A stretch of DNA of 56,191 nucleotides from Planctomycetota bacterium. Lineage in GTDB: Bacteria > Planctomycetota > UBA1135 > UBA2386. A program made the translations under genes and the position numbers. The notes beneath the pieces are model-generated. The model saw only the letters and a program-made list of their open reading frames with translations, searched no databases and was not told the origin of the DNA. Each line of letters begins with the position of its first letter. The first letter of the stretch is position 1. This document shows, piece by piece, positions 1-8,700 of this stretch. The DNA lies in NCBI GenBank assembly GCA_021776805.1, contig JAJFFD010000112.1, positions 1 to 56,191 on the forward strand. Direction: 5' to 3'.

Positions 1-1416
1 GCCGTCGTAGCTGTGGCAGGCGATGCAGCGACGCTCCACGAGCTGACGGCTGGCGAACTCGATGCGAGAGTGCCGGCCCAGGGCGTGCATGCCCGTGCCG
101 GCGAAGGCCTGCAGAGCGGCGCGTTCCTCAGAAGTGAAGCCGAAGTCGGGCGCTGCGCCCCGAAGCTCCCCCGTCTCCGCCATGCATCCGCCGTCGAACC
201 CGGAACTGAGCAAACTGGAGAGTTCGGGAGCTCGGTATTGGCTCTCACCGGCCGGCTCATGACAGCTCAGGCAGCCATGAATCTGGACGAGCTCCGCCCC
301 CCGCCGCGCGTCGCCGCTGACCTCGGGCAGACTGCTGGTGGAATGCTGGCGCAGGAAGGCCTCCAGATTGCTCGCTTCCTCTGCCGCCAGCTTGAAGTCG
401 GGCATGCGGGTCCAGGGATCGTGTGCCCTCGGTCTCGCGAGAAAGCTCGCCAAGGCTCCGGGATGAAACTTGCTGGCCACTCTCGCCAGGGAAACCATCG
501 GCGGCTCAACTTGCAGGGCGAAGTCATGGCAGGCGATGCAGCCGAGTTGGGCGAAGAGCTGCCCGCCCAGCACAGGGTTTCCCTCGCTCGCTTCGGGTGG
601 CGCCCCCCCTTGAGTGGCCAGGTACTCCGCCAGATCGGCGGCTTCCTGCCGGCGCTGCTCAGCATTGCCCCTCAGCATGTGGGGCATGCGCGCTTCCGCG
701 CGCAGCTCGCGCGGCGCGGCGATCCAGGCGGCGAGCCAGGGAGCTTGCAGACGCGCGCCGATCTCCGTGAAGTCTGGAGCACCCATCTGCAGCTCGCGCA
801 TGCCCACTGCAGCGAAGGCCTCACTCTCGTGACAGGCGATGCAGCGGCGTTGTGCAAAGAGATCGCGCCCCTCGCGGCGTTGATTGGCGGCTGCCAGTTC
901 CGCGTCTGCCGCGTCGTGGCGCAGGGCTTCCGCAGGCAACGGTTCCGAGGCGAAGGCTCGGCTGGACCATTCCAGGCGCATGTTCGCGCGTCCACTCAAG
1001 CTACTCTGGTAGCGGACCAGGATCTCATGCGTACCGCGGCTCATGCGCGTCGCTTCGCTCGAGAGGGTTTCCTGCCGGGCTCCATCCGACTCTAGGATCT
1101 TCTCGCCATCGATGAGCAGCTCGAAGCGGCCACGGCCCACGAAGGTGAAGGCGTAGAGATCGCGCTTCGGCAGCACGACCTGCCCTTCCCACTCGGCGCG
1201 GAAGGGGCCTGGAGCCATGAAGGGTGTTGGCGCTTCCCCGCGAGGAACCTGAAGGGCAACGAGCCGGGCACGGCGACTGTCCCGTCGCAGAGCAGAGGGT
1301 GGCTCTTCGATCAGGGACTCGAAGCCCAGCTTCAAACCCTGGGCGGGCGATCCGTCCTGAGCAGGAACTTCGCTGCCAAGAAACAGCGCACCGAGAATCA
1401 GTCCGAGGCCGCGCAA
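1..1416 (-). CDS. Multihaem c-type cytochrome with PA14-like N-terminus (3' end outside window)
   Basis: An open minus-strand frame runs off the left edge, 472 codons visible. I chose the TTG at 1416 because it gives a signal peptide (MRGLGLILGALFLGSEVPAQ); the first downstream ATG, near 1218, would lose it. Residues about 60-150 look like a beta-rich PA14-type ligand domain (inference from pattern). Four CxxCH haem sites follow: CIACH at residue 192 (829-843), CIACH at 293 (526-540), CLSCH at 382 (259-273) and CIACH at 464 (13-27). Each sits in a separate class-I-cytochrome-like stretch with candidate distal Met residues. The start lies 4 nt after the stop of the DUF6797-like gene, so the two are probably co-transcribed. 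The likely role is periplasmic electron transfer tied to that propeller protein; the substrate is unknown. Presence of a multihaem cytochrome is secure, the exact start less so. Confidence 0.85.
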   Translation of the reverse strand, partial: MRGLGLILGALFLGSEVPAQDGSPAQGLKLGFESLIEEPPSALRRDSRRARLVALQVPRGEAPTPFMAPGPFRAEWEGQVVLPKRDLYAFTFVGRGRFELLIDGEKILESDGARQETLSSEATRMSRGTHEILVRYQSSLSGRANMRLEWSSRAFASEPLPAEALRHDAADAELAAANQRREGRDLFAQRRCIACHESEAFAAVGMRELQMGAPDFTEIGARLQAPWLAAWIAAPRELRAEARMPHMLRGNAEQRRQEAADLAEYLATQGGAPPEASEGNPVLGGQLFAQLGCIACHDFALQVEPPMVSLARVASKFHPGALASFLARPRAHDPWTRMPDFKLAAEEASNLEAFLRQHSTSSLPEVSGDARRGAELVQIHGCLSCHEPAGESQYRAPELSSLLSSGFDGGCMAETGELRGAAPDFGFTSEERAALQAFAGTGMHALGRHSRIEFASRQLVERRCIACHSYDG

Positions 1417-1420
1417 GGAA

Positions 1421-3772
1421 TCACTTGCCCGGCTCGGAGACCGGCTTGCCCAGGAAGTTCACCGTGTTGTGGATCTCGCCCTCGATGAGCTTGCCATCCT
1501 TGCTGTCCAGGCTGTAGCCGATGCGCATCTGCATGACCCGCTGCACGGCTGCCTTTAGATGCACGGTCTTGCCATCGCTGGAAACCGTGATCGACTCGAT
1601 GCTCAGGGGATCTCGATTCTTGCCGCCCTCCGGAGCCTTGCGCTCTGGCTCGACCACGGAGACCTCCGGCGAGCCGTAGTCATCGGTCCAGGCATAGTTC
1701 CAATGCTCGATCTCCCAGCTCTCCGGGTCGCTGGCCACCTCCGCATCGAGAGCTTCGGAGAAGCTCACCGAGATCGTTCCATCCTCCACCCGCAGTTCCC
1801 GCGCCATGTGCAAAGGCTTGCCCGTGTAGCGCACCCGCTGGAAGGCCGTGTCCTTGGCGGCCCGGGTCTGCCATCCCTTGAAGCCAGTTACGTAGAGCTG
1901 ACCATCCGCCTCGGAAAAACGCGCCCGCATCTGGCTCGAGTCAAAGCTCAATGGGAAGCGGACCACTCCGCCCTGCACCTTCTCGCCTTCAAACTGCTCG
2001 AGCACCAGGTACAGATTGCAGGTGCCGTAGGACTGGTGCAGCACTTCCCCCTGCAAGGGTCCCCAGCGATCGCTGGTCACCCAGACCTGGCCACCGCCGG
2101 AGTTGTCCACGCTCATGGGCAGCCAGCAGAGGGGGTCGTCGTAGACTGTCGGCGTCTCGTCTCGATGCGCCGTGTCGATGACGCCGGCGAAGGCGCCGGG
2201 CTTCATCCAGTTGATGCGGCACTTGGGCATCCAGGTGCCCTCGTTGTCGCCGGAGGTGACGATGCTGCCGTCCGGGCTCACGCCGATGCCGTTGGGGGCA
2301 CGCAGGCCGGTGGCGTAGACGGAGAGGTTCTTGCCGTCAGGGCTGAGCTTCAGGATGGTGCCGTGGTGCGGCACGATCTTCTGGAAGCCGCGGCCTCCCG
2401 AGTTCACGGGTCCGCCCTTGGAGAAGTAGAAGTTGCCTTCCTGATCGGTTTGCAGGTCGAAGGCGAACTCGTGGAAGCCCTTGGTGACGTAGACGTCGTT
2501 GTTGAAGGTCTCGTAGTAGTCCGCCTCGCCGTCGTCGTTGAGATCGTGCAGGCGGGTGATCTGGTCGCGACCGTGGGTGAGGATCTTGCCGTCGACGACT
2601 TTGAGGCCGAGGGGATCGTGCAGGCCGGTGGCGAAGCGTCGCCAAGTCAGCTCGTCGAGATCCGCGTCGATGCCATCGACGATCCAGACGTCCCCGTTCC
2701 AGGTGGAGAGGGCGGCGCTGTCTGCGTCGATGAAGTCGAAGGCGGCGAAGCGCAGGTAGGAGCCCCAGGGGTTGGTGGCGGGGATGGTGATCGTGTCGAG
2801 GACGTAGGCCTGATCCTCGTCCTTGCTGACATGGCCGACGGTCTTGATGGTCTGCGGGTATTGCGCCGCCCCCCCATTGGTCAGAGCTTCGAGATCCGGA
2901 CGCTCCTGGGCGGCGGCAAGTAGGTCGATAGCTGCATCGCTGTCAGCTGGTTTACCGTCCCAATGCAGGATGGCGAGGCGAGTGGGCTCGCTCGCTGCGG
3001 GGATTGTCAGGGAGAGGCGTCCGATGAGCCCGAGTTCCGGAGCCAAGTCGCCGCCAAGCACGGCGATAAGGCGGCTGCGCTTTTCCATCTTCAGCTCTTC
3101 GAGCGTCTCGCCGTCCCTGTCGCGGGTGAGGCTGTACTCGTAGTCAAAGATGCTCGCACCAGCTACTCGGCGAATCTGATCACCCGCACCCGAAACCTGA
3201 CTGACATTCAGCCGCAGGTCCTTGTCGTGCGCATCGATCAACAGCTCACGGATGATGCCTCTCTGCCCCCCCACCTCGATCTCAGTAAAGTGCTCGAGCA
3301 CGCGGGTGCCAGCGAGATCGTACTCCAGGACGACCTCTTCTTCATGAACGTACAGGCCCCTGAATCTCCCGTGGTCCGCGGACAAGGGCCCATGGGGGAT
3401 CGGCCTCGAATCCTCAAAACTCCCAGCCATGGCCCAGCCCGGCTCCTGCCGCGTCAAGGAGACTGGCGTCCCCCACACCCGCGAAACCGGACCGTGCGCC
3501 CCATCGAAGGCGGTGCCCTTCAGCAGCAACTTCCCATCCACCCACATAGCCGCCACTCGCAGCAATTCCGTATCGAAAAGAACACCGCTGTCCTCACTCA
3601 GAAAGATCGCGCGCCCCTTCAAGGCCACGTTGTCCGCCTCGAAGCCTTCCGAAGTCAGCGAGAGATAGGGACCGTAGTCCATCTTCTCGTACCAGTCGGC
3701 TGAGCGCTGGGCAGGGGCCAAGGCAGTCGTGAGGAGCAGAGAAGTGAGAGGGAGGAGCTTGGTCTTGAGCAT
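1421..3772 (-). CDS. DUF6797-like secreted beta-propeller protein
   Basis: A 783-residue exported protein. An ATG at 3808 is possible, but I prefer the ATG at 3772: it has AGGTGG about 9 nt upstream and starts directly at a signal peptide (MLKTKLLPLTSLLLTTALAP, cleavage near APAQ). The N-terminal third resembles the DUF6797 domain seen beside cytochromes in Planctomycetes and Verrucomicrobia. The middle carries NHL/PQQ-type propeller strands such as GLRAPNGIGVSPDGSIVTSG and DPLGLKVVDGKILTHG. The C-terminal part looks like an Ig-like/CBM beta domain. The downstream multihaem cytochrome starts 4 nt after the stop. In related organisms such proteins are propeller dehydrogenase-like or haem-binding partners, but no catalytic residues can be assigned here. 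Family recognition is from memory; function is unknown. Confidence 0.85.
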   Translation of the reverse strand: MLKTKLLPLTSLLLTTALAPAQRSADWYEKMDYGPYLSLTSEGFEADNVALKGRAIFLSEDSGVLFDTELLRVAAMWVDGKLLLKGTAFDGAHGPVSRVWGTPVSLTRQEPGWAMAGSFEDSRPIPHGPLSADHGRFRGLYVHEEEVVLEYDLAGTRVLEHFTEIEVGGQRGIIRELLIDAHDKDLRLNVSQVSGAGDQIRRVAGASIFDYEYSLTRDRDGETLEELKMEKRSRLIAVLGGDLAPELGLIGRLSLTIPAASEPTRLAILHWDGKPADSDAAIDLLAAAQERPDLEALTNGGAAQYPQTIKTVGHVSKDEDQAYVLDTITIPATNPWGSYLRFAAFDFIDADSAALSTWNGDVWIVDGIDADLDELTWRRFATGLHDPLGLKVVDGKILTHGRDQITRLHDLNDDGEADYYETFNNDVYVTKGFHEFAFDLQTDQEGNFYFSKGGPVNSGGRGFQKIVPHHGTILKLSPDGKNLSVYATGLRAPNGIGVSPDGSIVTSGDNEGTWMPKCRINWMKPGAFAGVIDTAHRDETPTVYDDPLCWLPMSVDNSGGGQVWVTSDRWGPLQGEVLHQSYGTCNLYLVLEQFEGEKVQGGVVRFPLSFDSSQMRARFSEADGQLYVTGFKGWQTRAAKDTAFQRVRYTGKPLHMARELRVEDGTISVSFSEALDAEVASDPESWEIEHWNYAWTDDYGSPEVSVVEPERKAPEGGKNRDPLSIESITVSSDGKTVHLKAAVQRVMQMRIGYSLDSKDGKLIEGEIHNTVNFLGKPVSEPGK

Positions 3773-3861
3773 GCTGCGGATCCACCTGGGAGGGCTGGTC
3801 CTAACCATAGCCAGGGAGTTCTAACCCGACCTCGGCGTCCAGAAAAAATCCATACGCAGGG

Positions 3862-4518
3862 ATGGATCCACCCCGGCCAGTTGTCCATGGGGCGAGTGAC
3901 AGCTTGAAAGAGATAAGCGCAGGCACGCTGGCCAGACTCAGAAGGCGAGAGGTCTCGGCACTGAGCGAGGTCTACGAGGCCTACGGAGAACGGATCTACA
4001 GCATCTGTAGACGCCTGGCTGGCAATCGGGCGGACGCGGAGGACATCACCCAGGAAGTCCTCCTCCGCAGCCTCGACCATGCAGGGAGCTTCTCCGGTCG
4101 CGCCAGCTTCTCGACCTGGCTCTTTCGGCTCACCATGAACCTGGCTCGCAACCACCTCAAGGCGGAGCGCATTCGCCACAGCACCAAGCTGCTCGCCTTC
4201 CCCGGTGACGAGGGTCCGGAAGACGCGGCCCCAGGTCCGGCGGAGAAGGCCATGCAGCGGGAAGAATCCGCCCAGCTCGATGCCCTTCTCCAAGCCCTGC
4301 CTCTGGACCAACGCAGCGTGCTCATTCTGCGCCAGCTCGAAGGTATGAGCTACGAAGCGATCGCCGATGTTCTGAGCATCCCTCTAGGGACCGTGAACTC
4401 CAGACTCGGGCGCGGGCGCCAACGACTCGCCGAACTGATCGGCCAGTCGGAACTCGAATTCTCAACCGGTCGGGATGGAAGTCCGCGGCTCGGTTGTCCA
4501 AGCAAGGGAAGCCGATGA
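3862..4518 (+). CDS. ECF RNA polymerase sigma factor, metal-response type
   Basis: A 218-residue sigma-70 family ECF factor. Region 2 is clear (ALSEVYEAYGERIYSICRRL, then ADAEDITQEVLLRS), as is region 4 with its helix-turn-helix (LPLDQRSVLILRQLEG, SYEAIADVLSIPLGTVNSRL). There is no region 3, as expected for ECF factors. The start is uncertain: the ATG at 3862 is preceded directly by GCAGGG with almost no spacing, and a TTG at 3904 is an alternative. The stop overlaps the anti-sigma gene as ATGATGA. The gene heads an operon with anti-sigma, CnrX/Spy-like sensor and Cys-rich protein, an order resembling the CnrYXH logic of nickel/cobalt resistance. I infer that it activates the convergent cus-type operon and its own operon. 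Confidence 0.92.
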   Translation: MDPPRPVVHGASDSLKEISAGTLARLRRREVSALSEVYEAYGERIYSICRRLAGNRADAEDITQEVLLRSLDHAGSFSGRASFSTWLFRLTMNLARNHLKAERIRHSTKLLAFPGDEGPEDAAPGPAEKAMQREESAQLDALLQALPLDQRSVLILRQLEGMSYEAIADVLSIPLGTVNSRLGRGRQRLAELIGQSELEFSTGRDGSPRLGCPSKGSR

Positions 4519-4988
4519 TGAACTGTCACCAGATCCTCGATCAATACAGTCTCCTCCTCGACGGGCGACTGGAACCTGCCAAGCGCTCGGCACTGAAGCA
4601 GCATCTCGCCGCCTGTGAGGAATGCCGCCTGCAGACGGAGAGGATGGCAACAGCAAACGAGTTGCTCAGCCGGGTCGGAGCGGTAAAGGCGCCGGCCGAT
4701 CTCTTGGCAAGCACCCTCGATCAAGTCGAACTGCCTGCCGCCCAGCCCCACCGGGCGGGCATCCTACAAGGGCTCGTCGCAGCCGGGCTCGGCGCCCTGA
4801 CAGTCAACCTGCTCTGGACTGACGCGATCAGCAGCGGCGAATTGAGCAAGCACCGAGGCCCACTGACTTCGCTTCAAGCTCCGGGCTTGGTGCGCAGCGA
4901 GTTGCTTCGCTTGCAGCAACGTCCGGAGGGCCGGCTCCTGGCTTGGGTACGAAACACAGGACGCGAAGCAGAGGGAGAGGGTCGATGA
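4515..4988 (+). CDS. Zinc-finger anti-sigma factor
   Basis: A 157-residue membrane protein. I place the start at the ATGATG of 4515-4520, with AGGGAAG just upstream, rather than at the in-frame ATG at 4494, which lies deeper in the sigma gene. Residues 30-37 carry the zf-HC2 motif HxxxCxxC (H30, C34, C37), the usual sigma-binding anti-sigma domain. A hydrophobic stretch near residues 82-104 is the probable membrane anchor, and a short periplasmic tail follows. The start overlaps the end of the sigma gene and its own stop overlaps the sensor gene (ATGA at 4985), so the three are translationally coupled. It should hold the sigma factor inactive at the membrane until the periplasmic sensor signals. 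Confidence 0.88.
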   Translation: MMNCHQILDQYSLLLDGRLEPAKRSALKQHLAACEECRLQTERMATANELLSRVGAVKAPADLLASTLDQVELPAAQPHRAGILQGLVAAGLGALTVNLLWTDAISSGELSKHRGPLTSLQAPGLVRSELLRLQQRPEGRLLAWVRNTGREAEGEGR

Positions 4989-5416
4989 AGCTACAAGTCT
5001 GCATGTTTTGCGCCCTGCTCGGCTGCTTCGCCGCCAGCACGGTGGTCAACTTCCAACTCCTCGGACTGCTGCGCGATGCACCAGCAGCGGCTAACGAGGT
5101 ACGGCCTATCCTCGATCCTCAGGCCATCGACTGCCTCGAGACGCTGAACCTGACGCAGGAGCAATGCCAGCAGATCCTCGACTGCTCGACGACCTGCCTC
5201 GATCTGCGCAGCGATCTGGCCCACGAGGCCGAGGGCATGGCGGCCGAGTTGGAACAGCTGCTCGACCGTGAACAGCCCGACGCGGCCCGGGTCCGCGAAC
5301 TGGCGAGCAAGATCTGCGAGCTGCGTTCCAAGCAGTACCAGCGGCTCGTGCAGTCGGTGCTCTTCCTGCGAGAGACCCTCACCCCCGAACAATTCACCCT
5401 GATATCCAATCAATAA
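4985..5416 (+). CDS. CnrX/Spy-like periplasmic heavy-metal sensor
   Basis: A 143-residue protein with an N-terminal membrane anchor or signal sequence (MKLQVCMFCALLGCFAAS) and an all-helical periplasmic part. It has the pattern of the Spy/CpxP/CnrX family: a short LNLTQEQ segment near residue 55, a middle amphipathic helix, then the closing LRETLTPEQF. Cysteines at about 50, 61, 67 and 71 (CLETLNLTQEQC, CSTTC) and one near 113 could bind metal; CnrX itself uses His/Met ligands, so the ligand set differs. The ATG at 4985 overlaps the anti-sigma stop. Context makes it the metal-sensing component of the sigma/anti-sigma switch. A chaperone-like role as in Spy is the alternative. Confidence 0.8.
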   Translation: MKLQVCMFCALLGCFAASTVVNFQLLGLLRDAPAAANEVRPILDPQAIDCLETLNLTQEQCQQILDCSTTCLDLRSDLAHEAEGMAAELEQLLDREQPDAARVRELASKICELRSKQYQRLVQSVLFLRETLTPEQFTLISNQ

Positions 5417-5445
5417 CCGGGTCTCGAGACCCGAGGAGCCACGCA

Positions 5446-5745
5446 ATGATCAAGATCCTGTTGCTTCTGAGCCTTCTTGTCACGCACTCCGCTTCAACCA
5501 GCGAACTGCCTGGTACTGAAGCCGCAGTGCAGGCAAGCCAATCGCACTCTGAACCGAGGAACTGCACGGATGCGACTGCCGCCAGCGAGTGTTCGCTCGT
5601 CTGTCGGGTACTCTGCGTGATCTCGCAGCACTTGGGCATCCCCTGCACGACGAACTGCGATCCGGACGAATCCTGCCCGCCTGCACAGGCTTGCCCAACC
5701 GCAAAAACTTGCTCAGGCTCCAAGGTAGCGGCTGCCTGCCGCTGA
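5446..5745 (+). CDS. Small secreted Cys-rich protein of metal operon
   Basis: A 99-residue protein that I do not recognise. It has a clear signal peptide (MIKILLLLSLLVTHSAS) and a mature part with ten cysteines at residues 40, 49, 53, 57, 67, 71, 77, 83, 89 and 98, including CxxxC, CxxxC and several evenly spaced single Cys. Its ATG lies 29 nt after the sensor gene, with CGAGGAGCCACGCA upstream giving a good GGAG site, so it is the last gene of the sigma operon. A strong hairpin 18 nt after the stop ends the operon. Position and composition suggest a periplasmic metal-binding or metal-buffering protein; a disulfide-stabilised small protein is the alternative. Confidence 0.75.
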   Translation: MIKILLLLSLLVTHSASTSELPGTEAAVQASQSHSEPRNCTDATAASECSLVCRVLCVISQHLGIPCTTNCDPDESCPPAQACPTAKTCSGSKVAAACR

Positions 5746-5762
5746 AGTTAGCGCGATCGACC

Positions 5763-5798
5763 CTAGGCCGGTGAGCCCTTCGCGACTCGCCGGCCTAG
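5763..5798 (+). terminator. Hairpin terminator between sigma operon and cusA
   Basis: Arms 5763-5775 and 5786-5798 (CTAGGCCGGTGAG / CTCGCCGGCCTAG) pair over 13 bp with one G-T pair around a 10-nt loop. TTTGTATT follows on the plus strand, so it fits a terminator for the operon ending at 5745. The left arm contains the cusA stop codon, so the opposing transcript ends inside the same structure. Confidence 0.65.
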
Positions 5799-8700
5799 TT
5801 TGTATTCCTCCACCATGCAGTACAGAGTCGGCACCACGAAGACCGTGATCAGCACCACGCACATGCCGCCGAAGGAGGGGATCGCCATGGGCACCATCAC
5901 ATCCGAGCCACGACCAGTGGACGTAAGCACAGGCAGCAGCGCCAGGATTGTGGTCGCCACGGTCATCAAACAGGGGCGGATACGCCGCTTGCCCGCCTGC
6001 ACCACTTCTTCGCGAATCTCCTCCACGGTCGTCAGTTCGCGACCGGCGAAGCGCTGCTTGATGTAGGTGGCCATGATCACTCCGTCGTCGGTAGCGATGC
6101 CGAAGAGGGCGAGAAACCCGACCCAGACCGCCACACTCAGGTTGATCGTTTGCACCTGGAAGAGGTCGCGCATGTTGGTACCCAGGAAGTCCAGGTTCAA
6201 AAACCAACCCTGGCCGTAGAGCCAGATCATGATGAAGCCACCTGCCCAGGCGACGAAGACGCCGCTGAAGACGATGAAGGTCGTGCTTACCGAGCGGAAC
6301 TGCAGGTAGAGGATGAAGAAGATGAGGAAGAGGGCGAGGGGGAGAACCACGCGCAGTTTCTCTGCGGCACGGAGCTGGTTCTCGTAGTCGCCGGCGAAGC
6401 GGTAGCTCACCCCTGCGGGCAAGACCAACTCACCGCTGTCGATCTTCGCCTGTAGAAAGGCCTGGCATTCTTCGACCACATCCACCTCGGCCAGACCCTT
6501 GTGCTTGTCGAAGAGCACGTAGCCAACGTGAAATCCGTCCTCGCTCTTGATGCTCTGTGGACCCGCTGTGTAGCGAATCGCGGCGAGTTGACCGAGTGGG
6601 ATCTGCGCCCCGTCCGCGGCGGGCACCAAAATGTCCCTCAGGCTATCCACGTGGTCGCGTAGCTCGCGCATGTAGCGCACGCGTACCGGATAGCGCTCGC
6701 GCCCCTCAACCGTGGTAGTCACGCGCTTGCCACCGATGGCCACCTCGATCACATCTTGCACCTTCCGGATACTCATGCCGAAGCGGGCGATGGCCTGCCG
6801 GTCGATGTCGATCTCCAGGTAGGGACGCCCGATAATGCGATCGGAGTTGACCTTGCCCGCATCCACAGAGGGCACTTGTTTGAGCAGCTCTTCGATGCGG
6901 CGACCGGCAGCCTCGATGGCCTTCAAGTCATCGCCGAGCACTTTGATCCCCATGCTGCCACGCATACCGGTCTGCAACATGACACGACGGATATGGATCG
7001 GCATTCCCAGGCTGGCGCCGGTCGTGCCGGGCACTGCGGTGGCGGCCGAGATCTCCTCCCAGATGTCCTCTGGCCCGCGGATGTGGTCGCGCCATTGGCG
7101 ATGCCGATTGCCCGCTTCGTCCACCCCATACTCGGGCAGGTAGTTGATGACCGTCTCGAACATCCCCAATGGTGCAGGATCCATGGGACTCTCCACCCGA
7201 CCGATCTTGCCCACTGCGCTTTCTACCTCGGGAATCGCCTCGAGCAACATGCCCTGTTGGTGAAGGAGGTCGATGGCTTCCCCGATGGAAGCATGATCCG
7301 CAGTCACGGGCATGAGCAGGAAGGAACCCTCGTCCAGGGGCGGCATGAATTCCTTGCCGAGGTCGCGCCAAATCATGATGCCGGCAAAGACCAGTATGAG
7401 GGGCAGACTGAGGAAGAAGATCTTGTAGCGGAGACAGAGGCGAAGAATGCCCTCGTAGCCGCGCTGAAAGAGCCAGAACAGAGTCAGAATCCCACCGAGC
7501 ACCAGGCTGACGAAGAGGAGGTTGGAAAAATCCCGATCGGGACCCATGGGCTCCCAGGCGAGAGCGAGAAAGACGCCAACCAGCGCAGCGAGCAAGAGAC
7601 TCGAGTAGCGGCGGATGCCAGCGGGCAGGGTCGGAAGGAATCGCCCGCGCGGCTTTCCGCGTCCCAGAATCAGGTGGGCGAGGGCGGGAATCACGGTCAA
7701 AGCCACCAGGATGGAGGCGATGAGAACGAAGGTCTTGGTGTAGGCGAGCGGTTTGAAGAGCTTGCCCTCCGGCCCCATCATGGTGAAGACCGGCAGGAAG
7801 CTGATCACTGTGGTCAGGACAGCAGTGAGCACCGCGCCACCCACTTCCGAGGTCGCTCGACGCACTGCCTGCAGGCGTTCCGCTCTGTCCTGCCCTGGTC
7901 CTACGTGCTTTAGGATGTTCTCCGTCACCACCACCCCCACGTCGACGATGGTGCCTATCGCGATGGCGATGCCGGACAGAGCGACCACATTGGCATCGAC
8001 TGAGAACTGCTTCATGGCGATGAAGCAGATCAAGACCGCCAAGGGCAACAGGCCGGAAATCAGGAGTGCACTTCCCAGGTGGCCGAGCATCACGAGGATG
8101 ACGATGACCGTCACCAAGATCTCATCGCTCAGCGCTCGGTTGAGAGTGCCAATGGTCTCTTGAATGAGGCCGCTGCGATCATAGAAGGGCTTGGCCACCA
8201 ACTGGGAGCGCCGGCCATCAGCCAATTCCTTGCTGGGCATGCCGGAAGCGATCTCGTCGAGCTTCGCCTTGACCGCATCGATGACGGCCAGGGGATTCTC
8301 GCCATAGCGGGCAACCACCACAGCGCCTACGGCCTCAGCCCCACCGCGATCGAGCACGCCCCGTCGCAATGCAGGCCCCAGGGACACTTGCGCCACGTGC
8401 TTGACCAGGATGGGCAGGTTGTCGTTGACCCTGACCACCGTCGCTTCGATATCCTCGATGCTCTGCAAAAAGCCCAGACCGCGCACTACGTAGTCGACGC
8501 GGTTGACCTCGATGGTTCGCGCCCCCACATCCACGTTGCTGTCGCGGATGGCGGCAAAGACTTCCTCGAGGCTCACCCCGTGCGCGCGCATGGCGTTCGG
8601 GTCCACGTCGATCTGGTATTCCTGGACAAAGCCGCCGACCGAAGCGACCTCAGCGACGCCAGGCACACTCGCCAGGGCATAGCGCAGAAACCAATCCTGG

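Noticed and set aside
6756-7913. Long open frame on the plus strand inside cusA
   Set aside because: It is antisense to a clear RND pump gene, has no recognised motif and arises from high GC.
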